A stretch of 64,000 bases of DNA from Pseudomonas sp. AFG_SD02_1510_Pfu_092 (GCF_003331055.1 NZ_PUQD01000021.1:1-64000); one strand, 5' to 3'. Positions 34,035 to 43,656 are shown, counted from the first letter of the stretch. Notes: generated from the sequence alone by a model not told the origin. Translations and numbers: made by a program.

Positions 34035-34785
34035 TCTGATGTTGCTGGCCGTGCTGGTCGCGCCCCTGGCCCAGGCCGAAAGCCTGGAAGTCGCCGCCAA
34101 TTCCATGCTGCGCCTGCCCGACAAGTCGGCCAGCGTGCACCTTGCCCACCTGCGGGTTGCTGACGCCGCAACCCTGCTGCTGCCCGCCACCCTCGCCGAA
34201 CTGAAGGTCGACCAGCTGGAGCTGGGGCGTGATGCGCGTATCGCCATTGCACCGTCCGACAGCCCGTTGCTGATCGAGGCGCGCAACGCGCGGCTGGGCG
34301 AGGGCAGCGAGTTCAGTGCGCCGGGGGCGGCCGGCAGTTACCAGCGGGGCGCCCGCTCGGGCCGTAGCCTGGACCTGATACTGACTGAAGTGGATGCCGA
34401 ACGGCTGGCCATCGATGCCCGTGGCGGTGCCGGTGCGCCGGGTTATGTGGGGCTCGATGGGGCCAACGGCCAGGCGGGTGGCTGCACCTGGGGCCAGGCT
34501 AGCCGCGGCGCCAACGGCGATGATGGCGGCAATGGCCATGACGGCGCACCGGGCGGGCGAATTCGCCTGAGCCTGCCGCAGGGCTTCCCGCAGGAACGCA
34601 TCGTCGTGCGCCTGGACGGCGGCGCGCCGGGCAAACCGGGGGCTGCTGGCAAAGCGGGTAAAGGCGGGGCGAGCAAGGGCTGCCTGGTGTACAGCACCGA
34701 TGCCGGCGCCAATGGCCGGCCGGGGCAGCCTGGCCAGCCTGGGTTGGCGGGGGCTACGGGCGAACTGATCCTGCAGCGCTTGTGA
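34027..34785 (+). CDS. Secreted collagen-like protein
   Basis: A 252-aa protein with an N-terminal signal peptide (cleavage after AQA, about residue 17) and a beta-rich middle (about 20-130). The C-terminal half carries Gly-rich blocks of the collagen G-x-y type: GAPGYVGLDGANGQAGG, GANGDDGGNGHDGAPGG, GAPGKPGAAGKAGKGG and GANGRPGQPGQPGLAGATG. The blocks are short and interrupted, so a full triple helix is doubtful. It overlaps the DUF1145 gene. A surface or matrix role is inference. Confidence 0.75.
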   Translation: MRNLMLLAVLVAPLAQAESLEVAANSMLRLPDKSASVHLAHLRVADAATLLLPATLAELKVDQLELGRDARIAIAPSDSPLLIEARNARLGEGSEFSAPGAAGSYQRGARSGRSLDLILTEVDAERLAIDARGGAGAPGYVGLDGANGQAGGCTWGQASRGANGDDGGNGHDGAPGGRIRLSLPQGFPQERIVVRLDGGAPGKPGAAGKAGKGGASKGCLVYSTDAGANGRPGQPGQPGLAGATGELILQRL

Positions 34786-35070
34786 AAACCTGTACTGGCC
34801 CTATCGCCGGCAAGCCAGCTTCCCACAGGTTTCAGCGCAAGCCCGAGGCATACGCAGCCCATGTGGGAGCGGGCAAGCCCGCGAAGCAGACGATGTGGTG
34901 GATGGCACCGGCTGCGCCGGTGTTCGCGGCCACGGCCGCTCCCACAGGGATCGCGCCAGTTTTTGGAAATTGATCAAGACAGTTGCTCCCACTGGGACCG
35001 CATCGGCTGCAAGCCATGTGCAGTGCCTGTGGGAGCTGGCTTGCCGGCGATAGGGCCGGTGCAGGCAGTA
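34786..35070. repeat. Cluster of REP elements
   Basis: A REP of the CGCCGGCAAGCC type at about 34798-34830, an inverted pair of the GGGAGCGGGCAAGCCCGCG type spanning about 34862-34953, and a CGCCGGCAAGCC-type copy at about 35026-35066. There is no gene in this 285-bp gap. Confidence 0.85.
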
Positions 35071-35535
35071 TCAGATCACCAGCCGCGAGCTGGCCACTGC
35101 GACCACGGCCAGGCCAAGCAGCAGGTTGACCCCCACCATCCGCCGAATCCGCCCCAGCACCGCCGCACCTGTCGGCCAGTCCTCCGCCTGCACCGCTGCC
35201 TTCAGTTCCGGCAACAGCAACGCCTGGATGCGCATGAACAGGGCGAACATGGCAATGCCGCCGCCGATCATTACGTGCACGTACTTCGGCGCAGTCTCGA
35301 AGCCGCTGAAGCGCATGTGCAACATGCCGATACCACTTATCGCCAAAATCGCCACGGCGACCCAGACCCAGACGAAGAAGCGTCGGAAAACTTCCACCCA
35401 CAAGCGCAGCCGGGCAGGCCCCTCCAGGGCTGCAACCGTTGCCGGGCGCAGCACCAGCCAGGCGAAGAACATGCCGCCGACCCATACCAGGGCGGCCAGG
35501 ACATGCAGTGTGTAGGGCAGGGCAAAGGCAAGCAT
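35071..35535 (-). CDS. CopD-family membrane protein
   Basis: A 154-aa protein with four hydrophobic helices and charged loops (YTLHVLAALVWVGGMFFAW; RRFFVWVWVAVAILAISGIG; HVMIGGGIAMFALFMRIQALL; LLLGLAVVAVASSRLVI). The pattern, including the His in LHV, matches the CopD/DUF family of possible copper or heme-type membrane proteins. The start at 35535 has GGAG 8 nt upstream. It is divergent from dinG. Substrate unknown. Confidence 0.78.
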   Translation of the reverse strand: MLAFALPYTLHVLAALVWVGGMFFAWLVLRPATVAALEGPARLRLWVEVFRRFFVWVWVAVAILAISGIGMLHMRFSGFETAPKYVHVMIGGGIAMFALFMRIQALLLPELKAAVQAEDWPTGAAVLGRIRRMVGVNLLLGLAVVAVASSRLVI

Positions 35536-35633
35536 GCGGATCTCCATGCGGCATAAAGGGCAATAGCGGGGTATGATAGCCGCCCCATGCGAAACACTGA
35601 AAATATATCCAGCCCTCCGGGCGCCTGCAGACC

Positions 35634-37778
35634 ATGATCAGCAACGAACTCAAAGCCACCATCCAGGGCGCCTATACGCGTTTTCTCGAAGCCAAGAGCC
35701 TCAAGCCGCGCTATGGCCAGCGTCTGATGATCGCCGAAGTGGCCAAGGTGCTCGGCGACATCGCCTGCGACGACGAAGGCCGCCGCGCCGGCGAGCCTGC
35801 CGTGGTGGCGGTGGAGGCCGGCACCGGTACCGGCAAGACGGTCGCCTACAGCCTGGCTGCCATCCCCGCTGCCAAGGCCGCCGGCAAGCGCCTGGTGATC
35901 GCCACCGCTACCGTGGCGCTGCAGGAGCAGATCGTCTTCAAGGACCTGCCCGACCTGATGCGCAGCAGCGGGCTCAACTTCAGTTTCGCCCTGGCCAAGG
36001 GCCGCGGCCGCTACCTGTGCCTGTCCAAGCTCGACATCCTGCTGCAGGAAGGCCATGCGCAATCGGCCACGGCGCAGCTGTTCGAGGAAGAAGGCTTCCG
36101 CATCGAAGTCGACGAGCGCAGCCAGAAGCTGTTCAACAGCATGATCGAGAAGCTCGCCGGCAACCGCTGGGACGGGGATCGCGACAGCTGGCCCGAAGCC
36201 CTCGAAGACCAGGACTGGGCCCGCCTGACCACCGACCACAGCCAGTGCACTGGCCGGCATTGCCCGAACTTCCAGCAGTGCGTGTTCTACAAGGCGCGTG
36301 AAGGCATGGGCAAGGTCGATGTCATCGTCACCAACCACGACATGGTCCTGGCCGACCTGGCGCTGGGCGGCGGCGCGGTATTGCCCGACCCGCGCGACAC
36401 CATGTACGTGTTCGACGAAGGCCACCACCTGCCGGACAAGGCCATCGGCCATTTCGCCCACTATTCGCGCCTGCGCTCCACTGCCGACTGGCTGGAGCAG
36501 ACCGCCAAGAACCTGACCAAGCTGCTGGCCCAGCACCCGCTGCCCGGTGACCTGGGCAAGTACATCGAGCAAGTGCCCGAGCTGGCCCGTGAAGTGCGCA
36601 CCCAGCAGCAGTTCATGTTCACCCTGTGCGAGCAGGTCGCCGATTTCCGCCCCAGCGAGGACACCGAGGGCCGTGAGCGCCCGCGCTACCGTTTCGAAGG
36701 GGGCGTGGTGCCGGAACAGATCCGCGAAGTGGGCATCGAGCTGAAAAAGGGCTTTGCCCGCCTCAACGACCTGTTCACCCGCCTCGCCGACCTGCTCAAG
36801 GAGGGCATGGATGGCGAGGTCAGCATCGGCATCGCCAGCCATCAGGCCGAGGAGTGGTACCCGCTGTTCGGCAGCCTGGTCACCCGTGCTCAGGGCAACT
36901 GGGAGCTGTGGACGGCGTTTACCGCCGAAGACCCGGAAGACAGCCCGCCCATGGCCCGCTGGCTGACCTTGGCCGAAAGCGGTGCGCTGTTCGACATCGA
37001 GGTCAACGCCAGCCCCATCCTCGCCGCCGACATGCTGCGCCGCAGCCTGTGGAACGTGGCCCATGGCGCGCTGGTGACCTCGGCGACGCTGACCGCACTG
37101 GGCAAGTTCGACCGCTTCCGCATGCGCTCGGGTTTGCCGCGGGACGCGGTCACCTGTGTGGTCCCCAGCCCGTTCGTGCATGGCGATGCCGGGTTGCTGC
37201 GGGTTCCCGACCTCAACGCCGACCCGCGCGATGCGGCGGCGCATACCGCAGCGATCATCCGCGAGTTGCCGAACATCGTCGAAGATGCCCGCGGTGCGCT
37301 GGTGCTGTTCTCTTCACGCAAGCAGATGCAGGATGTGTTCGATGGCCTGGACCGTGACTGGCGCAAGCTGGTGCTGATCCAGGGCAACCTGTCCAAACAG
37401 GAAACCCTGAACAAGCACAAAGCGCGGGTCGACGATGGTCAACACAGCGTACTGTTCGGTCTGGCCAGCTTCGCCGAGGGGGTCGACCTGCCGGGTGCCT
37501 ACTGTGAGCATGTGGTGATCGCCAAGATTCCCTTCGCCGTGCCCGACGACCCGGTCGAAGCGGCGCTGGCGGAATGGATCGAGGCGCGCGGCGGCAACCC
37601 GTTCATGGAAATCGCCGTGCCTGATGCCTCGTTGAAGCTGATCCAGGCCTGCGGCCGCCTGCTGCGCACCGAGCAGGATCGCGGGGTCATCACCTTGCTT
37701 GACCGGCGCCTGGTTACCCAGCGCTACGGCAAGGCTATTCTCAATGCGCTGCCGCCGTTCCGGCGGGAGATTTCCTGA
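35634..37778 (+). CDS. dinG: ATP-dependent DNA helicase DinG
   Basis: A 714-aa XPD-like 5'-to-3' helicase that removes R-loops and secondary structures. Walker A GTGTGKT is at 63-69. The Fe-S domain shows four cysteines in the SQCTGRHCPNFQQCVFY region plus one nearby. Box II reads DEGHH rather than DEAH. The C-terminal QACGRLLRTEQDRG box VI is intact. The 99-bp gap upstream contains the promoters shared with the copD-like gene. Confidence 0.95.
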   Translation: MISNELKATIQGAYTRFLEAKSLKPRYGQRLMIAEVAKVLGDIACDDEGRRAGEPAVVAVEAGTGTGKTVAYSLAAIPAAKAAGKRLVIATATVALQEQIVFKDLPDLMRSSGLNFSFALAKGRGRYLCLSKLDILLQEGHAQSATAQLFEEEGFRIEVDERSQKLFNSMIEKLAGNRWDGDRDSWPEALEDQDWARLTTDHSQCTGRHCPNFQQCVFYKAREGMGKVDVIVTNHDMVLADLALGGGAVLPDPRDTMYVFDEGHHLPDKAIGHFAHYSRLRSTADWLEQTAKNLTKLLAQHPLPGDLGKYIEQVPELAREVRTQQQFMFTLCEQVADFRPSEDTEGRERPRYRFEGGVVPEQIREVGIELKKGFARLNDLFTRLADLLKEGMDGEVSIGIASHQAEEWYPLFGSLVTRAQGNWELWTAFTAEDPEDSPPMARWLTLAESGALFDIEVNASPILAADMLRRSLWNVAHGALVTSATLTALGKFDRFRMRSGLPRDAVTCVVPSPFVHGDAGLLRVPDLNADPRDAAAHTAAIIRELPNIVEDARGALVLFSSRKQMQDVFDGLDRDWRKLVLIQGNLSKQETLNKHKARVDDGQHSVLFGLASFAEGVDLPGAYCEHVVIAKIPFAVPDDPVEAALAEWIEARGGNPFMEIAVPDASLKLIQACGRLLRTEQDRGVITLLDRRLVTQRYGKAILNALPPFRREIS

Positions 37779-37779
37779 C

Positions 37780-37802
37780 CGCCGGAGCACCTGCTCCGGC
37801 GC
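37780..37802 (+). terminator. Hairpin after dinG
   Basis: GCCGGAGCA pairs perfectly with TGCTCCGGC around CC, just 3 bp after the dinG stop. There is no T run, so termination may be partial. Confidence 0.5.
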
Positions 37803-37857
37803 GTTGTCGTTTACTCAGTCGTGGGCCATGAGGGCCCTGAAGGAGAGCCACAGCCTT

Positions 37858-40092
37858 ATGGTCCGCCGCGCCCTGCCTGCCGTTTTCGCCCTGTTGTTCA
37901 GCTCACCCTTGCTGGCTGGTCAGCAGACGCTGTTCAGCTTCGTGCGCCCGGCCTCGGTGGTCAATGTGCTGACCGAGGATGCCGGCATGCCGCAGTACAA
38001 CGCGGAACAGACAGCCGAAGGCGAAGTGTTGCGGCGTGTGGTGTTCAACCCGGCCCAGCGGCCAACCCTGCGGCTGAGCCCGCAAGCCGGCGTGTGGGAC
38101 TGGTCCGGCGGGCAATTCCTGACCTTGCGCCTGCAAAGCGCGATGGATTGGGCGCTGACCGTGGATGTCACGGTACAGGGCAGCGATGGCCGCACGTTGA
38201 CCAGCCGCATCGACCTGCCGGCCGGCCCTGCACAAACCGTGATGGTACCGCTGACGGCCAGCTCGCCGCTGAGCCAGGGCATGCGCGCCGGCCCGCCGAT
38301 GCCGTGGAATCATGCTGGCCAGCGCTTGCTGCTGGCCAGCAGTGCCGGCGCGCTCGACCTGAAGCAAGTGGCATCGCTCAGCCTCAGCATCCCCAACCCC
38401 AAGGTGGCGCAGAGCCTGCTGATCGAGCGGGTGGGCATTCAGGATGACGACCAGGCCTACCGGGCGGCCTACCACGAACTGATCGATGCCTATGGCCAAT
38501 TCACCCGCGGCCATTGGCCAGAGAAGGTTGCCAATGACGAGCAACTCAAGGCAGCCGATGCGCGTGAGCAGCAACAGCTCAAGGGCTGGCTGGCGGAGCG
38601 TGGCAAGCAGCAACTGGATGCCTACGGTGGCTTGGTGGCGGGGCCGGCGTTCGTGGCCAAGGGTTTTTTCCGCACCGAAAAACGTGACGGCCGCTGGTAT
38701 CTGGTCACGCCCGATGGGCACCCGTTCTATTCCCTTGGGGTGAATGCCGTGGCCGCAGATGGCGGGCGGACCTATGTGGCCGGGCGTGAAGGCATGTTCA
38801 AGGCACTGCCGGGCGAGGGCGATGCGCTGGCCGCATTCTATGGCCAAGGCAATAACAACGACGGCAATGCCTCCTCGCAAGGGCGCAACTTCAAACAAGG
38901 GCGCTGGTTCGACTTCTATGCCGCCAACCTGCAGCGTACCTATGGCAAACCGTGCCCGCCCGCAGTAGAGGGGCAGCCGGCCAACTGCCCACCGCTGGTG
39001 CTGGATGCCGCGCGCTGGCAGGCGCATGCGCTCGATCGCCTGCAGGCCTGGGGCTTCAACACGCTCGGCAACTGGAGCGAGCCCGCCCTGGGCCAGGCCC
39101 GGCGCATGCCGTATACCTTGCCGCTGTCGATCGTCGGTGATTACGCCAGCATCAGCACCGGCATGGACTGGTGGGGCCGCATGCCCGACCCGTTCGACCC
39201 GCGTTTTGCCATGGCCACCGAACGCGCCGTGGCGATTGCCGCTCGCGACCATCGTGACGACCCCTGGCTGATCGGCTACTTCGCCGACAACGAACTGGCC
39301 TGGGCCGCCCCCGGGAGCGACGCCAAGGCCCGCTACGGCCTGGCCTACGGCACCTTGCGCCTGACCACCGACGTGCCGGCCAAGCGCGCCTTCCTCAAAC
39401 AGTTGCGCGACAAATACCGCAATCAGGAAGGGCTGTCCAAGGCCTGGGGCATCGAGCTGAGCGCCTGGGAACTGATGGAGGACCCAGGCTTCGAGGCACC
39501 GTTGCCCAACCCGGAACACCCGGAAATCGAGCGTGACTACCAGCATTTCCAGCAGGTGTTCGCCGAAACCTACTTCAAGACCATTGCCGACTCATTGAAA
39601 TGGCATGCGCCGAACCACCTGCTGCTGGGGGGGCGCTATGCCGTCAGCACGCCGGAGGCGGTCAAGGCCTGCGCCGAGTTCTGCGATGTACTCAGCTTCA
39701 ACTTCTATACCCTGCAACCGCAGGACGGCTACGACTTCGCCCGCCTGGCCGAACTGGACAAGCCGGTGTTGGTATCCGAGTTCCAGTTCGGCTCGCGTGA
39801 TCGCGGGCCGTTCTGGCCGGGCCCGCTGGAAGTGGCGCGCGAAGAAGACCGTGGCCCGGCCTACGGCAACTTCCTCAAGGCGGCCCTGGCGCAGCCGATG
39901 ATCGTCGGCGCGCACTGGTTCCAGTACCTCGACCAGCCGGCCAGCGGTCGCCTGCTCGATGGGGAGAACGGGCACCTGGGCCTGGTAGCGATCACCGACA
40001 TGCCGTACCTAGGGTTTGTCGAGGCGGTGCGCAAGAGCAACTTGCAAACCCTGGCTCAACTGCGCACCCAGCTGGAAAAGCCCGCGCCCTAA
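37858..40092 (+). CDS. Secreted glycoside hydrolase, agarase-like (GH42/GH-A fold)
   Basis: A 744-aa protein with a signal peptide (VRRALPAVFALLFSSPLLAG). The N-terminal part (about 30-170) is a beta-sandwich-like carbohydrate-binding region, and the rest resembles the (beta/alpha)8 domain of agarases and GH42 enzymes. Probable catalytic glutamates are in GYFADNELAW (acid/base) and PVLVSEFQFG (nucleophile). The start at 37858 has GGAG 13 nt upstream; an earlier ATG at 37828 is possible. Pseudomonads rarely use agar, so the substrate is likely another polysaccharide. Confidence 0.75.
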   Translation: MVRRALPAVFALLFSSPLLAGQQTLFSFVRPASVVNVLTEDAGMPQYNAEQTAEGEVLRRVVFNPAQRPTLRLSPQAGVWDWSGGQFLTLRLQSAMDWALTVDVTVQGSDGRTLTSRIDLPAGPAQTVMVPLTASSPLSQGMRAGPPMPWNHAGQRLLLASSAGALDLKQVASLSLSIPNPKVAQSLLIERVGIQDDDQAYRAAYHELIDAYGQFTRGHWPEKVANDEQLKAADAREQQQLKGWLAERGKQQLDAYGGLVAGPAFVAKGFFRTEKRDGRWYLVTPDGHPFYSLGVNAVAADGGRTYVAGREGMFKALPGEGDALAAFYGQGNNNDGNASSQGRNFKQGRWFDFYAANLQRTYGKPCPPAVEGQPANCPPLVLDAARWQAHALDRLQAWGFNTLGNWSEPALGQARRMPYTLPLSIVGDYASISTGMDWWGRMPDPFDPRFAMATERAVAIAARDHRDDPWLIGYFADNELAWAAPGSDAKARYGLAYGTLRLTTDVPAKRAFLKQLRDKYRNQEGLSKAWGIELSAWELMEDPGFEAPLPNPEHPEIERDYQHFQQVFAETYFKTIADSLKWHAPNHLLLGGRYAVSTPEAVKACAEFCDVLSFNFYTLQPQDGYDFARLAELDKPVLVSEFQFGSRDRGPFWPGPLEVAREEDRGPAYGNFLKAALAQPMIVGAHWFQYLDQPASGRLLDGENGHLGLVAITDMPYLGFVEAVRKSNLQTLAQLRTQLEKPAP

Positions 40093-40135
40093 ACCAGGTC
40101 GACGCGGTCTTTTTCTAAATGGCTGGGGCTGCTTT

Positions 40136-40168
40136 GCAGCCCTTTCGCGACGCAAGGCCGCTCCCACA
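40136..40168. repeat. REP, single copy
   Basis: CCCTTTCGCGACGCAAGGCC followed by GCTCCCACAG, a REP variant, in the 166-bp gap between the glycosidase and the serine hydrolase. Confidence 0.8.
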
Positions 40169-40258
40169 GTGACCACCCAGCCCAAGCCAGTTTGCAAAAC
40201 GCCAAACTACTGAAACAATGCACACCATTTTCGGAAATGGTCGTACGGAGAACAGCGG

Positions 40259-41404
40259 GTGCAGATCCAGGGTCACTATGAGCTGAAGTTCGAAGCAGTG
40301 CGCGAAGCCTTCGCCGCGCTGTTCGATGATCCCCAGGAGCGTGGCGCCGCGCTGTGCATCCAGGTCGGTGGCGAAACCGTGGTCGACCTGTGGGCCGGCA
40401 GCGCCGACAAGGACGGCCAGCAGGCCTGGCACAGCGACACCATCGCCAACCTGTTCTCCTGCACCAAGACGTTTACCGCCGTCACCGCCCTGCAGCTGGT
40501 CGGCGAGGGCAAGCTGGCCCTCGACGCCCCGGTAGCCAACTATTGGCCCGAGTTCGCCCAGGCCGGCAAACAGTCGATCACCCTGCGCCAGTTGCTCAGC
40601 CACCGCGCCGGCCTGCCGGCGATCCGCGAGCTGCTGCCGGCCGAGGCGCTGTATGACTGGCAGGCCATGGTCGATGCGCTGGCTGCGGAAACGCCCTGGT
40701 GGACACCGGGTAGCGAACATGGCTATGCCGCCATCACCTACGGCTGGCTGATTGGCGAGCTGATCCGTCGCGCCGATGGGCGTGGCCCCGGCGAGTCGAT
40801 CGTGGCGCGTACCGCCCGGCCGTTGGGGCTGGATTTCCATGTCGGCCTGGCCGACGAAGAGTTTTACCGCGTGGCGCATATCGCCCGTGGCAAGGGCAAC
40901 GCCGGCGATGCTGCGGCGCAGCGCTTGCTGCAGGTGACCATGCGTGAGCCCGAGGCGCTGTCGACCCGGGCGTTCACCAATCCGCCGGCGATCCTGACCA
41001 GCACCAACAAGCCGGAGTGGCGCCGCATGCAACAGCCGGCGGCCAATGGCCACGGTAACGCGCGCAGCCTGGCGGGCTTCTATGCCGGCCTGCTGGACGG
41101 CAGCCTGCTCGAGTCCGAACTGCTCGACGAGCTGACCCGCGAGCACAGCCTTGGCCAGGACCGTACCTTGCTCACCCAGACCCGTTTCGGCCTGGGCTGC
41201 ATGCTCGACCAGCCCGATGTCGGCAACGCCACTTTCGGCCTTGGGGCACGCGCCTTCGGCCACCCGGGTGCCGGTGGCTCGGTCGGTTTCGCCGACCCGG
41301 AACACGATGTGGCCTTCGGGTTCGTGGTCAATACCCTTGGCCCTTATGTGTTGATGGACCCACGTGCGCAGAAACTGGTACGTGTACTTGCCAATTGCCT
41401 TTGA
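40259..41404 (+). CDS. Serine hydrolase, beta-lactamase/EstB family
   Basis: A 381-aa protein of the beta-lactamase class C/esterase VIII family. The SxxK motif SCTK is at 67-70 and a Tyr-Ala-type motif HGYAAITYGWL lies near 158-168. There is no clear signal peptide. The start is GTG at 40259 with GGAG about 10 nt upstream; a downstream start would remove conserved sequence. It is probably a cytoplasmic esterase rather than a true beta-lactamase. Confidence 0.85.
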   Translation: MQIQGHYELKFEAVREAFAALFDDPQERGAALCIQVGGETVVDLWAGSADKDGQQAWHSDTIANLFSCTKTFTAVTALQLVGEGKLALDAPVANYWPEFAQAGKQSITLRQLLSHRAGLPAIRELLPAEALYDWQAMVDALAAETPWWTPGSEHGYAAITYGWLIGELIRRADGRGPGESIVARTARPLGLDFHVGLADEEFYRVAHIARGKGNAGDAAAQRLLQVTMREPEALSTRAFTNPPAILTSTNKPEWRRMQQPAANGHGNARSLAGFYAGLLDGSLLESELLDELTREHSLGQDRTLLTQTRFGLGCMLDQPDVGNATFGLGARAFGHPGAGGSVGFADPEHDVAFGFVVNTLGPYVLMDPRAQKLVRVLANCL

Positions 41405-41503
41405 TCGGGTAATGCGGGTATTGCCCCAGCCCTTTGACTATCCTCAATGCCAGCGCCTGAAGTGTGTGGGCAAAATTTCTTTCTATTTCATGGTGTATCG
41501 CTG

Positions 41504-42481
41504 ATGTCTTCACATAAAACCTTAGCACTCGCCCTGTGCCTGACCGCCGTTACCGGCTGTGCCAGCCACTCCCAGGACGCCTCGAAGGACAGCGGCTCGA
41601 GCTGGTGGCCCTTCGGTTCGGACAAGGTTGCCGAGCAGGAAGTGAAGCAAGCCGTCACTGAAAACGTGGCCAAGGCCGACGCCAAGTCCGAAAAGGCCAG
41701 CCGCTGGTGGTGGCCGTTCGGCGATGAAGAGAAGCAGGCCAAGGGCCCGGTGGTGCCGAAGATCGACCAGAAGGCCACCCAGGCCTGGCTGGACGAGTAC
41801 GAGCCCAAGCTGCGTGAAGCGATCAAGGGCAGCAAGCTGGAGCTGGAGCGCCGGGACAACGTGCTGGCCGTCACCATCCCGGTCGACAGCTCGTACAACC
41901 CTGACCGCCCGAACATGCTGCTGCCGATGACCCTGGGCCCGATTACCCGCGTGGCCAAGACCGTCGAAGGCGATGCCAAGACCGCCGTTCTGGTGCTCGG
42001 CCATGCCGACAGCAGCGGTGTCGCTGCCGCCAACCAGAAGCTCAGCCTCGAGCGCGCCGCTTCGGTGTCGGCCATCTTCCGCCTCAGCGGCCTGCAGCGT
42101 GACCGCCTGAACCTCAAGGGCATGGGCGCGGAAATGCCGCGCGCCGCCAACGACAGCGCCGAAGGCCGTGCCCTGAACCGCCGCGTGGAAATGCTGCTGA
42201 CCCCGCAGAACACCATGGTCGCGCTGCTGGCCAAGTACCAGCAAGCCGCTCCGGCGCGGGCGCCAATGGTGGCTGCGCAGGATATCAAGGCGCCTGCCGC
42301 CAAGCCTGCCGAGAGCAAGCCGGCGGCTAAGGTCGCGGCCAAGAAGCCTGTAACGAAGGCCAAGGCCAAGGCACCGGCCAAGACCACAGCGAAGAAGAAA
42401 GCCGCGCCGGCCAAGCCGGTCGCCAAGAAAGCTACTGCTGAGAAGAAGGTAGCCGCCAACAGCCCTGCGAAGACCAACTGA
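41504..42481 (+). CDS. OmpA-family lipoprotein with Lys/Ala/Pro-rich tail
   Basis: A 325-aa lipoprotein: lipobox VTGC (Cys19), two repeated tryptophan-rich segments (SSWWPFGSDK near 32-41 and SRWWWPFGDE near 66-75), an OmpA-type peptidoglycan-binding domain (about 90-245), and a C-terminal ~60-residue tail of KAPA/AKK repeats like histone H1. The tail probably makes it basic and extended, perhaps for binding peptidoglycan, lipopolysaccharide or DNA outside the cell. Function of the tail is a guess. Confidence 0.82.
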   Translation: MSSHKTLALALCLTAVTGCASHSQDASKDSGSSWWPFGSDKVAEQEVKQAVTENVAKADAKSEKASRWWWPFGDEEKQAKGPVVPKIDQKATQAWLDEYEPKLREAIKGSKLELERRDNVLAVTIPVDSSYNPDRPNMLLPMTLGPITRVAKTVEGDAKTAVLVLGHADSSGVAAANQKLSLERAASVSAIFRLSGLQRDRLNLKGMGAEMPRAANDSAEGRALNRRVEMLLTPQNTMVALLAKYQQAAPARAPMVAAQDIKAPAAKPAESKPAAKVAAKKPVTKAKAKAPAKTTAKKKAAPAKPVAKKATAEKKVAANSPAKTN

Positions 42482-42499
42482 TCGTCAAGGAACGCAGCA

Positions 42500-43147
42500 A
42501 TGACCCAATCCCTGGCTGATATGCGCCGCGACTACACCCGTGATGGCCTGGCTGAAGCACAGGCCCCGGATGAGCCGTTCGCCTTGTTCCACCAGTGGTT
42601 CGCCGATGCGGTGAAAACCGAGCAGGCACCGGTGGAAGCCAACGCCATGACCCTGGCCACGGTGGACGGCGAAGGCCGCCCGCATTGCCGTGTGCTGCTG
42701 TTGAAGGGGCTCGATGAGCACGGTTTCACCTTCTTCACCAACTACGACAGCGCCAAGGGCCAGCAGCTGCAGGCCAACCCCTGTGCCGCCATGACCTTCT
42801 TCTGGCCGGCGCTGGAGCGCCAGGTGCGCATCGAAGGCCGGGTGGAAAAGGTCACGCCTCAGGAGTCGGACGCCTACTACCAGGTGCGGCCGCTGGGCAG
42901 TCGCCTGGGGGCCTGGGCTTCGCCACAGAGCCGGGTGATTAGCGGTCGTGAGGAGCTGGAGGGCCTGGTCAAGGCCACCGAGGCGCGTTTTTCCGATACC
43001 CAGCCGCATTGCCCGGAACACTGGGGTGGCTATCGTCTGCTGCCTGAGCGTATTGAGTTCTGGCAGGGGCGGGCGAGCCGTCTGCATGACCGGCTGAACT
43101 ACCGGCTGGTGGATGGGCAATGGTTGCGGGAGCGGCTGGCGCCCTGA
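42500..43147 (+). CDS. pdxH: Pyridoxamine 5'-phosphate oxidase
   Basis: Makes PLP from PNP or PMP with FMN and oxygen. The 215-aa length fits. Conserved blocks include [20 protein letters not shown] (near 50), [13 protein letters not shown] and the C-terminal [22 protein letters not shown]. The start at 42500 follows AAGGAACG. It lies 18 bp after the OmpA-type gene on the same strand, so they may be cotranscribed. Confidence 0.97.
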   Translation: MTQSLADMRRDYTRDGLAEAQAPDEPFALFHQWFADAVKTEQAPVEANAMTLATVDGEGRPHCRVLLLKGLDEHGFTFFTNYDSAKGQQLQANPCAAMTFFWPALERQVRIEGRVEKVTPQESDAYYQVRPLGSRLGAWASPQSRVISGREELEGLVKATEARFSDTQPHCPEHWGGYRLLPERIEFWQGRASRLHDRLNYRLVDGQWLRERLAP

Positions 43148-43157
43148 GATTCCGGGG

Positions 43158-43266
43158 GCTGCTGCGCAGCCCATCGCGACGCAAGGCCGCTCCCACAGGT
43201 ACAGCGCAGACCCAATCTGTGGGAGCGGCCTTGTGTCGCGAAAGGGCCGCAAAGCGGCCCCGGCAA
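43158..43266. repeat. REP pair (variant)
   Basis: A CGCGACGCAAGGCC-type REP at about 43178-43202 faces a GGGAGCGGCC..TCGCGAAAGG copy near 43216-43262, with a short stem (GGCCGC..GCGGCC) between them. Confidence 0.82.
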
Positions 43267-43275
43267 CTTCTAAGG

Positions 43276-43509
43276 CTACCCCGTATACCCCGCAGACTCG
43301 CGCTGCAGCCACGCCGCCAGCTGCTTGCGCCCCACCTTCTCCACCCGCGCCTGCTCCAGCCTCTGCAGCATGTAAGCCTGCTTCCCCGGGTCAGCCCCGG
43401 CCAGCGACAACGCCAGATCACGGTCCATCCAGCGGCGCATGCGCAGGTACAGCCACCCGTGGAAATACAGGCCGGCAACGGTGGTGACCACGACGATGAA
43501 GTAATCCAT
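43276..43509 (-). CDS. Small membrane protein, one TM helix
   Basis: A 77-aa protein with a single N-terminal hydrophobic helix (DYFIVVVTTVAGLYFHGWLYL) and a basic cytoplasmic tail with a GRKQLAAWLQRES motif. The start at 43509 has AAGGAT upstream. No family is known to me. It is convergent with pdxH. An in-frame ATG at 43581 would add 24 residues without a plausible ribosome site. Confidence 0.68.
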   Translation of the reverse strand: MDYFIVVVTTVAGLYFHGWLYLRMRRWMDRDLALSLAGADPGKQAYMLQRLEQARVEKVGRKQLAAWLQRESAGYTG

Positions 43510-43656
43510 GGCTATCCTTGGTCTCATTTGAACAGGCCTCGACACAGCCACGCAGGCTGTACCCCGGCTGAATGAAAACAATTTTATTACGTTTGTACCG
43601 TGACAGCCGTCAACGTGCAGCGTCTAATGAGCACCTGACTTATGGAGACCTTCCCC

